Source of the DNA: Fodinibacter luteus
GTDB lineage: Bacteria > Actinomycetota > Actinomycetes > Actinomycetales > Dermatophilaceae
DNA: 64,000 bases
Direction: 5' to 3'
Assembly (NCBI RefSeq): GCF_039541575.1
Contig: NZ_BAABGM010000026.1
Span: 19,355-83,354 of the forward strand
The notes beneath the pieces are model-generated. The model was not told where the DNA came from. It saw only the letters and a program-made list of their open reading frames with translations, and made no database searches. This document shows, piece by piece, positions 43,008 to 51,810 of the stretch. Position 1 is the first letter of the stretch. Each line of letters opens with the position of its first letter. The position numbers and the translations under genes were made by a program.

Positions 43008-44083
43008 CGGGCCACCACCGAGAGCACGCCCGAGAGCCGGTCGGTCGTGTGCGTCCAGTCGGCGAGGGTGGCGCGGCGCGCGCGCGCGGCGAGGCGCAGG
43101 TCGCGGCGCACCCCGGCATCCGTCAGCCACCGGTCCAGGGCGGCGGCGAGCGCTGCGGGATCGCCGGGGGCCACGAGGATGCCGGGCCGTCGCCCACCGC
43201 GGGCCCTCCCCAGTGCCTCCGGGAGGCCACCGACGTCGCTGCCGACGACGGGGACCCCCCGGGCCAGCGCCTCGGTGACGACCATGCCGTAGCTCTCGGT
43301 CCGCGACGGGGCGAGGACGAGGTCGGCCGCCGCGTACACGGTAGCGAGGTCCTCGCCGACCCGTGGGCCGGTGAAGGTGACGCGGTCGGTGAGCCCCGTG
43401 GCTCCGGCCCGGGCGCGCACCCGGCTGGCGAAGGCCGGGTCGACGGCGACCGACCCCACGCACCGGCACGTCCACTCGAGGTCCGCCACGTCGGCGAGGG
43501 CCGCGAGGAGCACGTCGTGACCCTTCGCCGCGGACACCACCCCCACGCACAGCAGGTGCAGACCCGGCTCGCACCCCGGCATGAGGTGGGCCGGGTCGAC
43601 GCCCGGCGCCACGACGCACACCCGGTCCGGCGCCAGGCGGTATGCCGTGAGCAGCCACGCGCGCGTCCACGCGCTCGTCGCGACGACGGCCACCGCCGCG
43701 TGGAGGACCGCCCGCTCCCGCTCCCGCCGCACCGCTCCCTCCGCGGCACCCTCGCCGAGGACCGGGTCGTGGCCCAGGGGCAGGTGCACGACCACGACGA
43801 GGCGCAGCCTCCGACGCTCCGGCACGAGCACCTCGGGCACGGCACAGGCCACGAGCCCGTCGAGGAGCACGAGGGAGCCGTCGGGGATGCCGGTCAGGAC
43901 GGCCGCCAGCTTTGCCCGCGCCGCGGCGTCGGCCCGCGGCCACCGACCGGGCACCTCCCGCTGACGAACGTCCCACCCCCGGCCCGACAGGCCCGCACAG
44001 ACCGTGCGGTCGTAGGTGTTGCCGCCGCTCGGGCGTGACGGGTCGCCGACCCCGGCCGGGACGACGACGTGCACGGTGGTCAC
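43004..44083 (-). CDS. GT4-family glycosyltransferase (GT-B fold)
   Basis: The protein has 359 residues. N-terminal GT-B half: VHVVVPAGVGDPSRPSGGN, the glycine-rich acceptor loop. C-terminal half: LLCVGVVSAAKGHDVLLAAL, and the nucleotide-sugar EX7E segment SRTESYGMVVTEALARGVPV with DVGGLPEAL. It resembles glycosyltransferase family 4 with retaining mechanism; the donor is unknown. The gene sits between the PTPS-like and methyltransferase genes with 4-nt overlaps. Confidence 0.88.
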   Translation of the reverse strand: MTTVHVVVPAGVGDPSRPSGGNTYDRTVCAGLSGRGWDVRQREVPGRWPRADAAARAKLAAVLTGIPDGSLVLLDGLVACAVPEVLVPERRRLRLVVVVHLPLGHDPVLGEGAAEGAVRRERERAVLHAAVAVVATSAWTRAWLLTAYRLAPDRVCVVAPGVDPAHLMPGCEPGLHLLCVGVVSAAKGHDVLLAALADVADLEWTCRCVGSVAVDPAFASRVRARAGATGLTDRVTFTGPRVGEDLATVYAAADLVLAPSRTESYGMVVTEALARGVPVVGSDVGGLPEALGRARGGRRPGILVAPGDPAALAAALDRWLTDAGVRRDLRLAARARRATLADWTHTTDRLSGVLSVVAR

Positions 44084-44478
44084 GGCGACCGCTCGAACGA
44101 CGCCCACGCGACGTGCGACTCGTGGAGGGTCACGGCGATGGCGGTGAGGCGGTCCGCCCCCGGCCCGAGCCCCCCGGCACGCACCCGGGAGGCCAGACGG
44201 TCCGCGACCACCTCGGCGAGCCGCTCCGTCGTCGTGTTCACCTGCGCGAGCGCGGGGTCGTCGTCGAGGTTGCGGTAGGCCAGCTCCCCGACGACGGCGG
44301 CGAGGGCAGCCGCGGCGCTGCCGATGTCGACGACGAGCCCGTCGTCGTCGAGCGTCGGCGCCCGGAAGGTGGCGTCGACGACGTAGGTCGCCCCGTGCAG
44401 CCGCTGTGCCGGCCCGAACACCTCACCGCGCAGGCTGTGGGCGATCATCATGTGGTCGCGAACGGTCACGCTGAACAT
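44080..44478 (-). CDS. PTPS/QueD-like protein lacking canonical catalytic residues
   Basis: The protein has 132 residues, the size of 6-pyruvoyl-tetrahydropterin synthase / 6-carboxytetrahydropterin synthase subunits. Family features are SVTVRDHMMIAHSLRGE (first zinc His, about 14), LHGATYVVDATF, AYRNLDDDP and TLHESHVAW. The canonical CxxxHGH motif reads AxxxHGA, so the catalytic Cys and one zinc His are gone. It may bind a pterin without the usual chemistry or use other ligands. It is the second gene of the operon, 4 nt after the dehydrogenase. Confidence 0.82.
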   Translation of the reverse strand: MFSVTVRDHMMIAHSLRGEVFGPAQRLHGATYVVDATFRAPTLDDDGLVVDIGSAAAALAAVVGELAYRNLDDDPALAQVNTTTERLAEVVADRLASRVRAGGLGPGADRLTAIAVTLHESHVAWASFERSP

Positions 44479-44482
44479 GGCC

Positions 44483-45463
44483 CTACCCCTCGCCGTAGGT
44501 GATGGTGTGGCACAGGGCCGGCAGGGTCCCGTCAGCCAGGTCCGGCAGCACGTGCGGGAGGTCCTCGAAGGCGGAGCTGCCGCTGATCAGGGCGTCGAAC
44601 GCCGGGTCCCGCAGCAGCTCGAGCGCGAGCCGCAGGCGGTCGGTGGTGGACCGTCGACCCCGCCGGGCCGGGGAGACCGAGCCGACCTGGCTCGCCCGGA
44701 TCGCGAGGCGCCCGGAGTGGAACGCCCCGCCGAGCCGCAGGCTGACCTCCGTGTCGCCGTACCAGCTCAGGTCGACCACGGTGCCCTCCGCCGCGAGCAG
44801 GTCGAGGGACAGCTGGAGTCCTGACGACGACGCGCTCGCGTGGACGACGAGGTCGCGACCGCCCCGGGCCTGCGCCGGCGGGGCGAAGCCCGCGCCGATG
44901 GAGGCGGCCACCGCGGCCCGTGCGGGGTCGACGTCGACCACGGTCACCTCCGTGCCCGGGACACGGACGAGCAGGCGGGCGACGCACAGGCCGACCATCC
45001 CGCCGCCGACGACGGTGACCCGGTCGCCCACGAGCGGCGCGGCATCCCACAGGGCGTTGACGGCGGTCTCCACCGTCCCGGCGAGCACCGCCCGGTCCGC
45101 GGGAACGTCGTCCGGAACCGGCACCACCCCCTCGAGCGGGACGACGTACGCCGTCTGGTGCGGGTACAGGCAGAAGACCAGGCGTCCCAGGAGCGCCGGG
45201 GGCCCCTGCTCGACGACCCCGACGTTGAGGTAGCCGTACTTCACCGGACCGGGGAGGTCACCCTCCTGGAACGGGGCCCGCATCACGGCGTACTGGTCGG
45301 CGGGCACGCCACCGCGGAAGACGAGGATCTCGGTGCCCCGGCTCACCGCTGAGCGCACCGTCCGCACGAGCACCTCCTCCGGCCCCGGCTCGGGCACCTC
45401 GACGGTTCGGATCTCGCCGATCCCCACCGACCGCAGCCAGAACGCCCGGGCCTGCGCCGTCAT
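44483..45463 (-). CDS. zinc-type alcohol dehydrogenase-like (MDR) oxidoreductase
   Basis: The protein has 326 residues. GroES-like N-terminus: VEVPEPGPEEVLVRTVRSAVSRGTE; Rossmann half: DRVTVVGGGMVGLCVARLL, then VTVVDVDPARAA. The normal zinc Cys/His in the N-terminal region (CxH...GHE) are not evident: SAVSRGTEILVF replaces them, so it is probably zinc-independent. It is first gene of the operon, with a strong GAGGAGG ribosome-binding site. The likely role is redox of a side-chain carbonyl or alcohol in the operon product. Confidence 0.85.
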   Translation of the reverse strand: MTAQARAFWLRSVGIGEIRTVEVPEPGPEEVLVRTVRSAVSRGTEILVFRGGVPADQYAVMRAPFQEGDLPGPVKYGYLNVGVVEQGPPALLGRLVFCLYPHQTAYVVPLEGVVPVPDDVPADRAVLAGTVETAVNALWDAAPLVGDRVTVVGGGMVGLCVARLLVRVPGTEVTVVDVDPARAAVAASIGAGFAPPAQARGGRDLVVHASASSSGLQLSLDLLAAEGTVVDLSWYGDTEVSLRLGGAFHSGRLAIRASQVGSVSPARRGRRSTTDRLRLALELLRDPAFDALISGSSAFEDLPHVLPDLADGTLPALCHTITYGEG

Positions 45464-45668
45464 CGCGCCTCCTCGGAGGTCTGGGCCGAGCGGGGCCGCC
45501 GCACCGACGGTGCGGCGGTCGTACCCCTCGACAAGGAGACACGGTGGGACCGGGTGCGCGGTTCAGGGCGCGTGAACCGTCGGGCGAACGGATCCGTGAT
45601 GAGTACAGCTGGAGGAGGTGGCGCGCGGTGCGACGACGTCGGTCGCTCCGGCTCGGAGGAGGCATGCC

Positions 45669-46058
45669 ATGTGGGTCCGGATCGTGACGGCCGTCGCCGC
45701 CCTCGTCTCAGCGGCGGTCCACCTCATCCTGTGGTTCGACGGGTACCGGGACATCGACGTCATCGGCCCGGCCTTCCTGCTCAACGCGGTCGCGGGTGCG
45801 GTCATCGCAGCGCTCCTCGTGCTGTGGCGCCACTGGGTCCCGGCGCTCCTCGTCACGGGGTTCGGCGCGAGCACCCTCGGGGCCTTCGTCCTGTCCGCGA
45901 CGGTGGGGCTGTTCGGCGTCCACGAGCAGTGGTCCGGCGGGTGGGTGCTCACCGCAGCCGCCTCGGAGGTCGTGTGCATCATCGGCGGCCTCGTCCTCCT
46001 GCGCGAGGAGTGGCCGTCCCGGCCCGGCGCCGCGCGGGGCCTCGCCCGCATGCCCTGA
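45669..46058 (+). CDS. small four-helix membrane protein
   Basis: The protein has 129 residues with four evenly spaced helices (VTAVAALVSAAVHLILW, FLLNAVAGAVIAALLV, LVTGFGASTLGAFVLS, LTAAASEVVCIIGGLVLL). ATG 45669 is preceded by GGAGGC. It resembles other uncharacterised small integral proteins of actinobacteria. It is divergent from the nine-gene operon. Confidence 0.72.
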   Translation: MWVRIVTAVAALVSAAVHLILWFDGYRDIDVIGPAFLLNAVAGAVIAALLVLWRHWVPALLVTGFGASTLGAFVLSATVGLFGVHEQWSGGWVLTAAASEVVCIIGGLVLLREEWPSRPGAARGLARMP

Positions 46059-46102
46059 CCGGACCGCCCTCCGGTGCCCACCCGGTGGTCACCCGAAGAC
46101 GC

Positions 46103-46840
46103 TCAGATGGTCAGCCGCAGGACCGCGACCCCGTCCGCCGTGCGCAGCTCGACCAGCTCGATCTCGCTGCGGTCCGTGGCCGTCGCCGCAGACACCCGCA
46201 TCGTGCGACCCGGCAGCCCCTTCCACGTCGCCACCTGCTGGGTGCGCCCGTCCCAGGTCTGGACGACGAGGGCGTACTCCGTCGACGAGTCCTCGTACAC
46301 GCCCGAGCCCTCCCCGCTGTCCCCGTCCTCCCCGCTGTCCCCGTCCTCCTCGTACGAGCAGGTCAGGTCGAGCCGCGTGCCCCACGCCACGTCGGCCACG
46401 AGCACGTCGGCGCGGACCGGGGACGGACTGACCGCGACCATCGCACGCCCCGGTGCGGCACGACCCGCCGCCGCGGTCGGTGCCGCCCCGGCGGTCGGCT
46501 CCCGGTCGCTCGCGACGCCCGCGGCGAGGGCGAAGGACCCGACGGCCACCGCGGTCACGGCGGCGGCGACCGCCGCGACGACGACCGACCGGCGGCGCTG
46601 GGCCTCGCGCACCTCACGCACCAGGGACGGCAGGAGGGAGGAGGGCGCGGCCGACGTGCTCACCAGCTCCAGGTCGGCGAGGTCGACGTGGGCGAGGAGG
46701 CCCGGCACACCGGCGAGCTCTCGGACGGAGTGGCTGCAGTCGGTGCACCCCGCCAGGTGCCTCTCGAACTCGAGGCGTTCGCTCGGGTCGAGCGCACCGA
46801 GGACGTACGACCCGTCGAGGTGGGAGAACTCGCAGGTCAC
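46103..46840 (-). CDS. anti-sigma factor with zf-HC2 domain
   Basis: The protein has 245 residues. The N-terminal zinc-binding anti-sigma domain has HLAGCTDC plus the preceding His. One membrane helix (about 92-114) leads to an outer domain of about 130 residues with an acidic repeat (EEDGDSGEDGDSGEG) encoded by two 18-bp copies at 46310-46345. GTG 46840 overlaps the sigma-factor stop by 4 nt. It should sequester the ECF sigma factor until an envelope or redox signal releases it. Confidence 0.87.
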   Translation of the reverse strand: MTCEFSHLDGSYVLGALDPSERLEFERHLAGCTDCSHSVRELAGVPGLLAHVDLADLELVSTSAAPSSLLPSLVREVREAQRRRSVVVAAVAAAVTAVAVGSFALAAGVASDREPTAGAAPTAAAGRAAPGRAMVAVSPSPVRADVLVADVAWGTRLDLTCSYEEDGDSGEDGDSGEGSGVYEDSSTEYALVVQTWDGRTQQVATWKGLPGRTMRVSAATATDRSEIELVELRTADGVAVLRLTI

Positions 46841-47349
46841 GCTCCCACCCCCATCTCCTCGAGAGCCAGGCGCAGGGCCCGCAAGGCGTAGTGGGTGCGC
46901 GACTTCACCGTACCTTCCGGGATGCCGAGCCGGTGGGCCGCCTGGGCGACCGACGCCCCCCGGAAGTAGCACTCCAGCACGACGGCCCGGTGGTCCGGCG
47001 ACAGCGTGAGCAGGGCGTCGGCCACGACCCAGGACAACAGGATCCGGTCGGTGTGGTCGGTGGACTCCCGGCTCTCGGGGACGTCGGCGACGGACAGCTC
47101 GCTGCGGGCCCGCGTCGTCCGCCACTCGTCGATGACGATGTTCCGCGCCACCGTGAACAGCCAGGCCCGCACGGACCCGCGGCTCTCGTCCAGCCGGCCG
47201 TGGTTGCGCCAGGCGCGCAGCAGCGTCTCCTGCACCACGTCCTCGGCGCGCGCGTGGTCATGGCCCGTGAGGCGCAGGCAGTACCCCCACAGGGCGGCGG
47301 CATGCTCGTCATGCAGCTGCTGCATGAGCACGGCGGCGCTGTCCGGCAT
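46837..47349 (-). CDS. ECF sigma factor
   Basis: The protein has 170 residues. Region 2 reads YCLRLTGHDHARAEDVVQET, then RAWLFTVARNIVIDEWR. Region 4 reads ALLTLSPDHRAVVLECYFRG, then SVAQAAHRLGIPEGTVKSR. The layout and anti-sigma coupling match the SigK/SigL-like ECF groups of actinobacteria. ATG 47349 is used; the longer upstream frame has no homology. GGAGG lies 10-15 nt before it. Confidence 0.9.
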   Translation of the reverse strand: MPDSAAVLMQQLHDEHAAALWGYCLRLTGHDHARAEDVVQETLLRAWRNHGRLDESRGSVRAWLFTVARNIVIDEWRTTRARSELSVADVPESRESTDHTDRILLSWVVADALLTLSPDHRAVVLECYFRGASVAQAAHRLGIPEGTVKSRTHYALRALRLALEEMGVGA

Positions 47350-47636
47350 CCGGCATCCCACCTCCCACCGAGCCGTACGTGGCGAGCGGCCCCGTGGTTC
47401 ACCGGACACCGGGCTCCCGGCAGCGCCGGGTCCGTTCCGGTGGTGAGGCGTGCAGCGTGGGCGTGCGCCGCACCGTCCATCGTGCCCGTCCGGTGCCGGC
47501 GCGGTCCAGATCCCGGGCCGATTCACGTCACCTCGAGGTACGTCCGGTCACACCGGCCGCTCGTGTCCACTGGACTCGGCCTACGATTCAACCGTGGTTG
47601 AAGCGAGACCACTCGAGCTCGTGGAACGATCTGCCC
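47350..47636. promoter_or_regulatory. divergent promoter region of sigma factor and hydrolase
   Basis: This 287-nt gap separates divergent genes. GGATGCC occurs twice in tandem at its left edge. No ECF-type AAC/CGT promoter pair could be assigned with confidence. Confidence 0.3.
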
Positions 47637-48470
47637 GTGCTGACGGAAAGTGGATGGAAGGGCGAGTACGTCCGGGTCGGGGGCACGAGCATCTACTGCC
47701 GACGAAGCACCGGTGGGGACGGTGACGACATCCCGGTCGTCCACATCCACGGTTTCGCGATCTCCGGTGCATACCTGATGCCGACGGCCCGGCTCCTTGC
47801 CCGTCGGTGGGTCAACGTCGTGCCTGACCTACCGGGGTACGGCCGCAGCGAGGGGCGCGATGGTGTCCTGGACATTCCCGCGCTGGCCGAGTCCTTGTTG
47901 GCCCTGCTCGACGAGCTGGGCGTGGAGAAGGCCGTCCTGGTCGGCAACTCGATGGGCTGCCCGGTCGCCCTGGAGGTGGCGCACGCTGCTCCCGAGCGGG
48001 TGCACCGGCTGGTCCTCGTCTCACCCGCCGGTGGAGTGCAGAACCGGCCCCTGGCCCGGGCGCTGGGCCAGCTGGCCAGGGACGGGCTGCGGGAGAGCCC
48101 TCGGATGTTCCGGGTGGCGTTGCCGGACTACGTGAGCTTCGGCCCGGTGAACGGGCTGCGCCTGTTCCGTGAGCTCACCCTGTTTCCCTCGTTGGAGCGA
48201 CTGGTCCACGCGCCCGTGCCCACGCTCGCGGTCCTGGGACGTCGCGACCCCCTGATGCCCTCCCCGAGCCGCGTCAGGGAGGTGGCCGGACGGTCTGGCC
48301 GGCTCGTCATGGTCGCGGTCATCGACGAGGCGGCCCACGCCGTGAACTTCAGCCACCCGGTGGAGCTGGCGTCCACGGTCGAGGCCTGGCTCGACGACGA
48401 GCTCGGCACCGGCGCTGATCTGCCGGCCGGGGTGCGCCTGTTCGTCGTCCACCGCGACGACTCCGCCTGA
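47637..48470 (+). CDS. alpha/beta-fold hydrolase
   Basis: The protein has 277 residues. The oxyanion loop is VVHIHGFAISGAYL, the nucleophile elbow is VLVGNSMGCPVAL (GxSxG type), the acid lies near VLGRRDPLMP and the His in DEAAHAVNFSHP. It is an abhydrolase-6 enzyme; esterase, lipase or C-C hydrolase activities are equally possible. GTG 47637 is the best start, directly before TESGWKGEYVRVGG. Confidence 0.82.
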   Translation: MLTESGWKGEYVRVGGTSIYCRRSTGGDGDDIPVVHIHGFAISGAYLMPTARLLARRWVNVVPDLPGYGRSEGRDGVLDIPALAESLLALLDELGVEKAVLVGNSMGCPVALEVAHAAPERVHRLVLVSPAGGVQNRPLARALGQLARDGLRESPRMFRVALPDYVSFGPVNGLRLFRELTLFPSLERLVHAPVPTLAVLGRRDPLMPSPSRVREVAGRSGRLVMVAVIDEAAHAVNFSHPVELASTVEAWLDDELGTGADLPAGVRLFVVHRDDSA

Positions 48471-48703
48471 CCGCGTCGGGCTCGGTCAGCGCGCTCGCCT
48501 CCGCGAGGGTGACCCCAGGACGGCAGGGAACGCCCTCGCCCACTGCGACGACCCGGCCCCGCCCTCGGCGACCTCCTCGCTCGGCGCGCGGCAGGGGGTG
48601 ACTCACCCGTTGGGGGTGGTACCCGAGCACGGACCTCGTTCGTAGGGTTGCCCGGGCCGGCGGGCCGTCCGCCTCGCCGGCGCCCACGACGAAGAGGATC
48701 CGC

Positions 48704-49846
48704 ATGACCACGCGCACCCAGCGGCACCGATCACTGGTCGTGTCCGGCATCCTGCTCGTCCTCCTGTCGGGGTGCAGCGGCGAGGGGGCGGACACCTCGG
48801 TCAAGGTGGCCGAGGCTGCGGTGACGGCCAAGGAGAAGGCGCTGACCGAGGCCGAGGAGGCCGAGAAGGCCGCGGCGGCCGAGTTCTGCACGGCGAGCAC
48901 GACCTACATCACCGCCATCGACCGTTACGGCGACGTTCTCAACGCGACCGCACCGACCGTCGGCGACGTCCGGGATGCCGGGAGCGACCTCGCCGACCCG
49001 GCGCAGGACGCGCAGGAGGCGGCTGGTGCGGTTGCCGAGGCCCGACAGGCCGTCGCCACCGCGGAGCAGGAGCTCGCGGAGGCGCAGGCCGCCCTCGCCA
49101 CGGCCGAGGCCTCCGCCGCCGGCACGTCCCCCTCGGCCGCGGCGTCGAGCCCGACCGCGAGTCCGTCGCCCACGGCGACGCCTGCCAGCGTCACCCGCGT
49201 ACAGGAGGCCGAGGCCGAGCTCGCGGCCGCGCAGAGCGGCATCACCGACAGCACCCCCCTGGCTGAGGCGGCCGAGCAGTTCAACGCCGCCGCCGTCGCC
49301 CTGGAGATGGCCTGGCTCCAGCTTCTCGGGGACAGCGGGTGCCTGACCGACGCCCAGCAGGACGAGGCGGCCAAGGCGGTGGACTCCTACACCACGACGT
49401 TGCAGCAGGCGCTGGCCGACGCCGGCTACTACGACGCCGAGGTCGACGGCGTCTACGGACCGAAGACGGTCGCGGCGGTCGAGGCCCTCCAGAAGGCCAA
49501 CGGCCTTCCCCAGACCGGCACCCTGGACAAGGCGAGCGAGCAGGCGCTGCGGTCCGAGCTCGCGGTCAAGGGCGGCGCCGCGGCCCAGGAGGCGACGGCT
49601 TCCACCGCGGCGGTGCAGCAGACGCTCAAGCTGGCCGGGTACTGGGACGGCCCCGTCGACGGGCAGTGGACCGACGCCCTGACCGACGCCCTCGAGGAGC
49701 TGCAGGAGGACCTCGGTGTGGAGGTCACCGGTACCGTGGACGCCGCCACCATCGCGGCGCTCGAGACGGCGATCGCCGACGCGCGCACCACACCCCCTGC
49801 CACCCCTGCCCCCTCCGAGAGCCCCGAGCCCACAGCGACGGGCTGA
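48704..49846 (+). CDS. lipoprotein with coiled coil and two peptidoglycan-binding domains
   Basis: The protein has 380 residues. Signal with lipobox LLSGC (Cys about 24), then an Ala/Glu-rich coiled coil (about 33-140), a Ser/Pro/Thr linker, a second helical part, and two PG_binding_1 domains: LQQALADAGYYDAEVDGVYG and VQQTLKLAGYWDGPVDG, each followed by TVAAVEALQ/LTDALEELQ-type helices. It is expected to be tethered to the membrane and to bind the cell wall. A Pro/Thr tail closes it. Confidence 0.87.
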   Translation: MTTRTQRHRSLVVSGILLVLLSGCSGEGADTSVKVAEAAVTAKEKALTEAEEAEKAAAAEFCTASTTYITAIDRYGDVLNATAPTVGDVRDAGSDLADPAQDAQEAAGAVAEARQAVATAEQELAEAQAALATAEASAAGTSPSAAASSPTASPSPTATPASVTRVQEAEAELAAAQSGITDSTPLAEAAEQFNAAAVALEMAWLQLLGDSGCLTDAQQDEAAKAVDSYTTTLQQALADAGYYDAEVDGVYGPKTVAAVEALQKANGLPQTGTLDKASEQALRSELAVKGGAAAQEATASTAAVQQTLKLAGYWDGPVDGQWTDALTDALEELQEDLGVEVTGTVDAATIAALETAIADARTTPPATPAPSESPEPTATG

Positions 49847-49940
49847 CCACGCCCGCTGGCGCCGACGTGCTCCGTCGACCAGTCTGACCACCAGGCGGCG
49901 CCGCCGGCGCCGCGAACCACCACCTGAAGGGAACACCCGA

Positions 49941-50507
49941 ATGTCCGACGACACCCCCACCGAGGTCACCGCCGAGGTCACCGCCGAGGTCGCCGCCGTG
50001 AGCGACGGCGCCCGCACGCTCTTCGTCGCCGACTTCAGCGACACCGGCACGGCCTGGGAGGCCTACGAGGCCCTGAAGTCCCTCGAGGACGGCCGGCACT
50101 TCGCCATCGACGGCGTCGTCGTCGTCAACCGTGACGAGGAGGGCAAGCTCGAGATCCAGAAGGCCACCGACCACTCGACCAAGCGCGGCATGACGTGGGG
50201 GCTCGTCGGAGGCGCCGCCCTCGGCCTGGTCTTCCCGCCCTCCATCCTCGGGAGCGCCGCCGCCCTGGGCGCGGGTGGGGCTGCACTGGGCAAGGCCAAG
50301 CAGCTGCACGACAAGATCGAGCTGGAGAAGGACCTCGAGAACGCCGTGGCCCCCGGCCACTCGGGCATCGTGGCGCTGGTCTCCGACCCGGGCGCCGTCG
50401 AGATCCGGGAAGCGCTCACCCAGGCGAACGCGATCGTGGAGTCCGCCGTCGACGACGTCGTCGCCAAGGACATCCGCGCCATCGCCGACGAGGTCGAGAA
50501 GGGCTGA
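49941..50507 (+). CDS. DUF1269-family protein
   Basis: The protein has 188 residues. An acidic N-terminus is followed by TLFVADFSDTGTAWEAYEAL, a glycine-rich hydrophobic hairpin (WGLVGGAALGLVFPPSILGS, AAALGAGGAAL) and SGIVALVSDPGAVEIREAL. DUF1269 proteins are thought to associate with membranes, with unknown function. ATG 49941 follows GAAGGGA. A strong terminator follows the gene. Confidence 0.85.
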   Translation: MSDDTPTEVTAEVTAEVAAVSDGARTLFVADFSDTGTAWEAYEALKSLEDGRHFAIDGVVVVNRDEEGKLEIQKATDHSTKRGMTWGLVGGAALGLVFPPSILGSAAALGAGGAALGKAKQLHDKIELEKDLENAVAPGHSGIVALVSDPGAVEIREALTQANAIVESAVDDVVAKDIRAIADEVEKG

Positions 50508-50527
50508 GCACCCTCCCGAACACCTGA

Positions 50528-50562
50528 CCGGTCCCGGCCCTCCTCGCGAGGGCCGGGACCGG
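50528..50562 (+). terminator. strong intrinsic terminator hairpin
   Basis: A perfect 15-bp stem (50528-50542 with 50548-50562; arms begin CCGGTCCCGG and GAGGGCCGGG) has a 5-nt loop CTCGC. A short T-containing stretch follows. It lies between the DUF1269 gene and the convergent methyltransferase gene and can act both ways. Confidence 0.85.
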
Positions 50563-50603
50563 TCTCGTGTGTGCCGCTGTGGTGGCACGCCGCCGCCGGT
50601 CGC

Positions 50604-51683
50604 CTAGCCGAAGGGTGGGGTGCGCGCCCCGTGCCCTTGAGCTGCGGACACCGCGGCCTCGACCTTGTCGGTGGGACCCGCGACGAAGACGTGCTCGGTG
50701 TTGCGCAGGTGCGACACCGTCCCGACCTTCTCGCCGGAGGGGCTGTGGATGCCGATACGCGCCCCGACGTAGCGCGTGGAGTCGAAGGCGACCACGCGAA
50801 CGGCCTCGTGCCCGGCATCCCGCAGCGAGCGCAGCATCCGGTCGGGCGAGATCCACGACTCGTCGTTGTAGGAGACGACGAGCACCTCGGCCCTGGCGCG
50901 GGCGATGAGGCCGTCCAGCGCAGCCGGCATGCTCCGCTTGCTGTTGAAGACGCTCTTCGTGGCGTCGTCGCGACTGTCGACGCGCTTGCAGGCGACCCCG
51001 TAGTGCTCGGGAGCGTCCCAGCGCACGAGCGTCTCCCAGATGTGGTAGTTCGTGAAGTACCGGTGCTGGTTGTACGGGGGGTCGAGGTACATGAGCTCGG
51101 TGCGCGGGAGGGTGTCGACGGTCCGCAGCGCGTCGCCGACGACCGTCGCACCGGGCCCGGCGATGAGGTCGGGCCGGCGCAGCTCGAGGTCCCGGTGGGC
51201 TCGCGGTGCCCACTGCTTGAGGTAGGCCATCTGCAGGCCGGTCGTCGAGTCGACCCGGTCGGCCGCCAGCATCAGGCTCGTCAGGAGGACGGGGAACAGG
51301 GCGGATCCCTCGTGGGCGCTCGCCAGCTCGTCCCGGATCGCGTCGACGCGCGCGCCGTTCCTCGGCTGGAAGTAGCGGGACCGGAGGCAGAACGTCTCGG
51401 TGAAGTACCCGGGCCGTCCGGGCAGCGCGTTGAGCCGCTCGAGCTCGGCGTCGAGCTCGTCGAGGTCGACCTGCTCCGCGTCGGTCGCGATGTAGCAGTC
51501 GGCGAGGACGCCGGCGTAGGTCGCGACGTCGGTCGCGGTGACCCGCAGGCCGCGACGCTTGAGCTCCTGGGCGACGCGGGTCGTCCCGGTGAACAGGTCG
51601 ACGGCCTCGGTGGCGCCGGTGGCGACGGCCATGTCCGCGAGCACCGGGACGAGCGCACGCTTGGACCCGAGGTACTTGATCAC
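50604..51683 (-). CDS. D12-class DNA adenine-N6 methyltransferase, orphan
   Basis: The protein has 359 residues. The SAM-binding opening IKYLGSKRALVP and LFTGTTRVAQELKRRG is typical of the D12 (Dam/FokI/EcoRV) group. The catalytic motif DPPYNQHRYFTNYHIWETL gives DPPY, and EVLVVSYNDESWIS is a later conserved strand. GTG 51683 is used. No restriction endonuclease is adjacent, so it is a solitary methyltransferase. The recognition sequence is unknown; Dam and FokI relatives methylate GATC and GGATG respectively. Confidence 0.87.
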   Translation of the reverse strand: MIKYLGSKRALVPVLADMAVATGATEAVDLFTGTTRVAQELKRRGLRVTATDVATYAGVLADCYIATDAEQVDLDELDAELERLNALPGRPGYFTETFCLRSRYFQPRNGARVDAIRDELASAHEGSALFPVLLTSLMLAADRVDSTTGLQMAYLKQWAPRAHRDLELRRPDLIAGPGATVVGDALRTVDTLPRTELMYLDPPYNQHRYFTNYHIWETLVRWDAPEHYGVACKRVDSRDDATKSVFNSKRSMPAALDGLIARARAEVLVVSYNDESWISPDRMLRSLRDAGHEAVRVVAFDSTRYVGARIGIHSPSGEKVGTVSHLRNTEHVFVAGPTDKVEAAVSAAQGHGARTPPFG

Positions 51684-51810
51684 GGGAGCCACCCTAGGTT
51701 CTGCTCCGGTGCACCCGCCGACAGGCAGTGGGGGGCGCGGGCCGGCAGAGTCACGCACGGCGAGCGCGGCCACGCGCCCAACTGCCTGTTCGTGGGAGCG
51801 CCCTGGACCG

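Noticed and set aside
50604..51683. D12 methyltransferase as part of a restriction-modification or prophage module
   Set aside because: Neighbours are DUF1269 and dinB genes; no nuclease, integrase or phage structural genes are visible.
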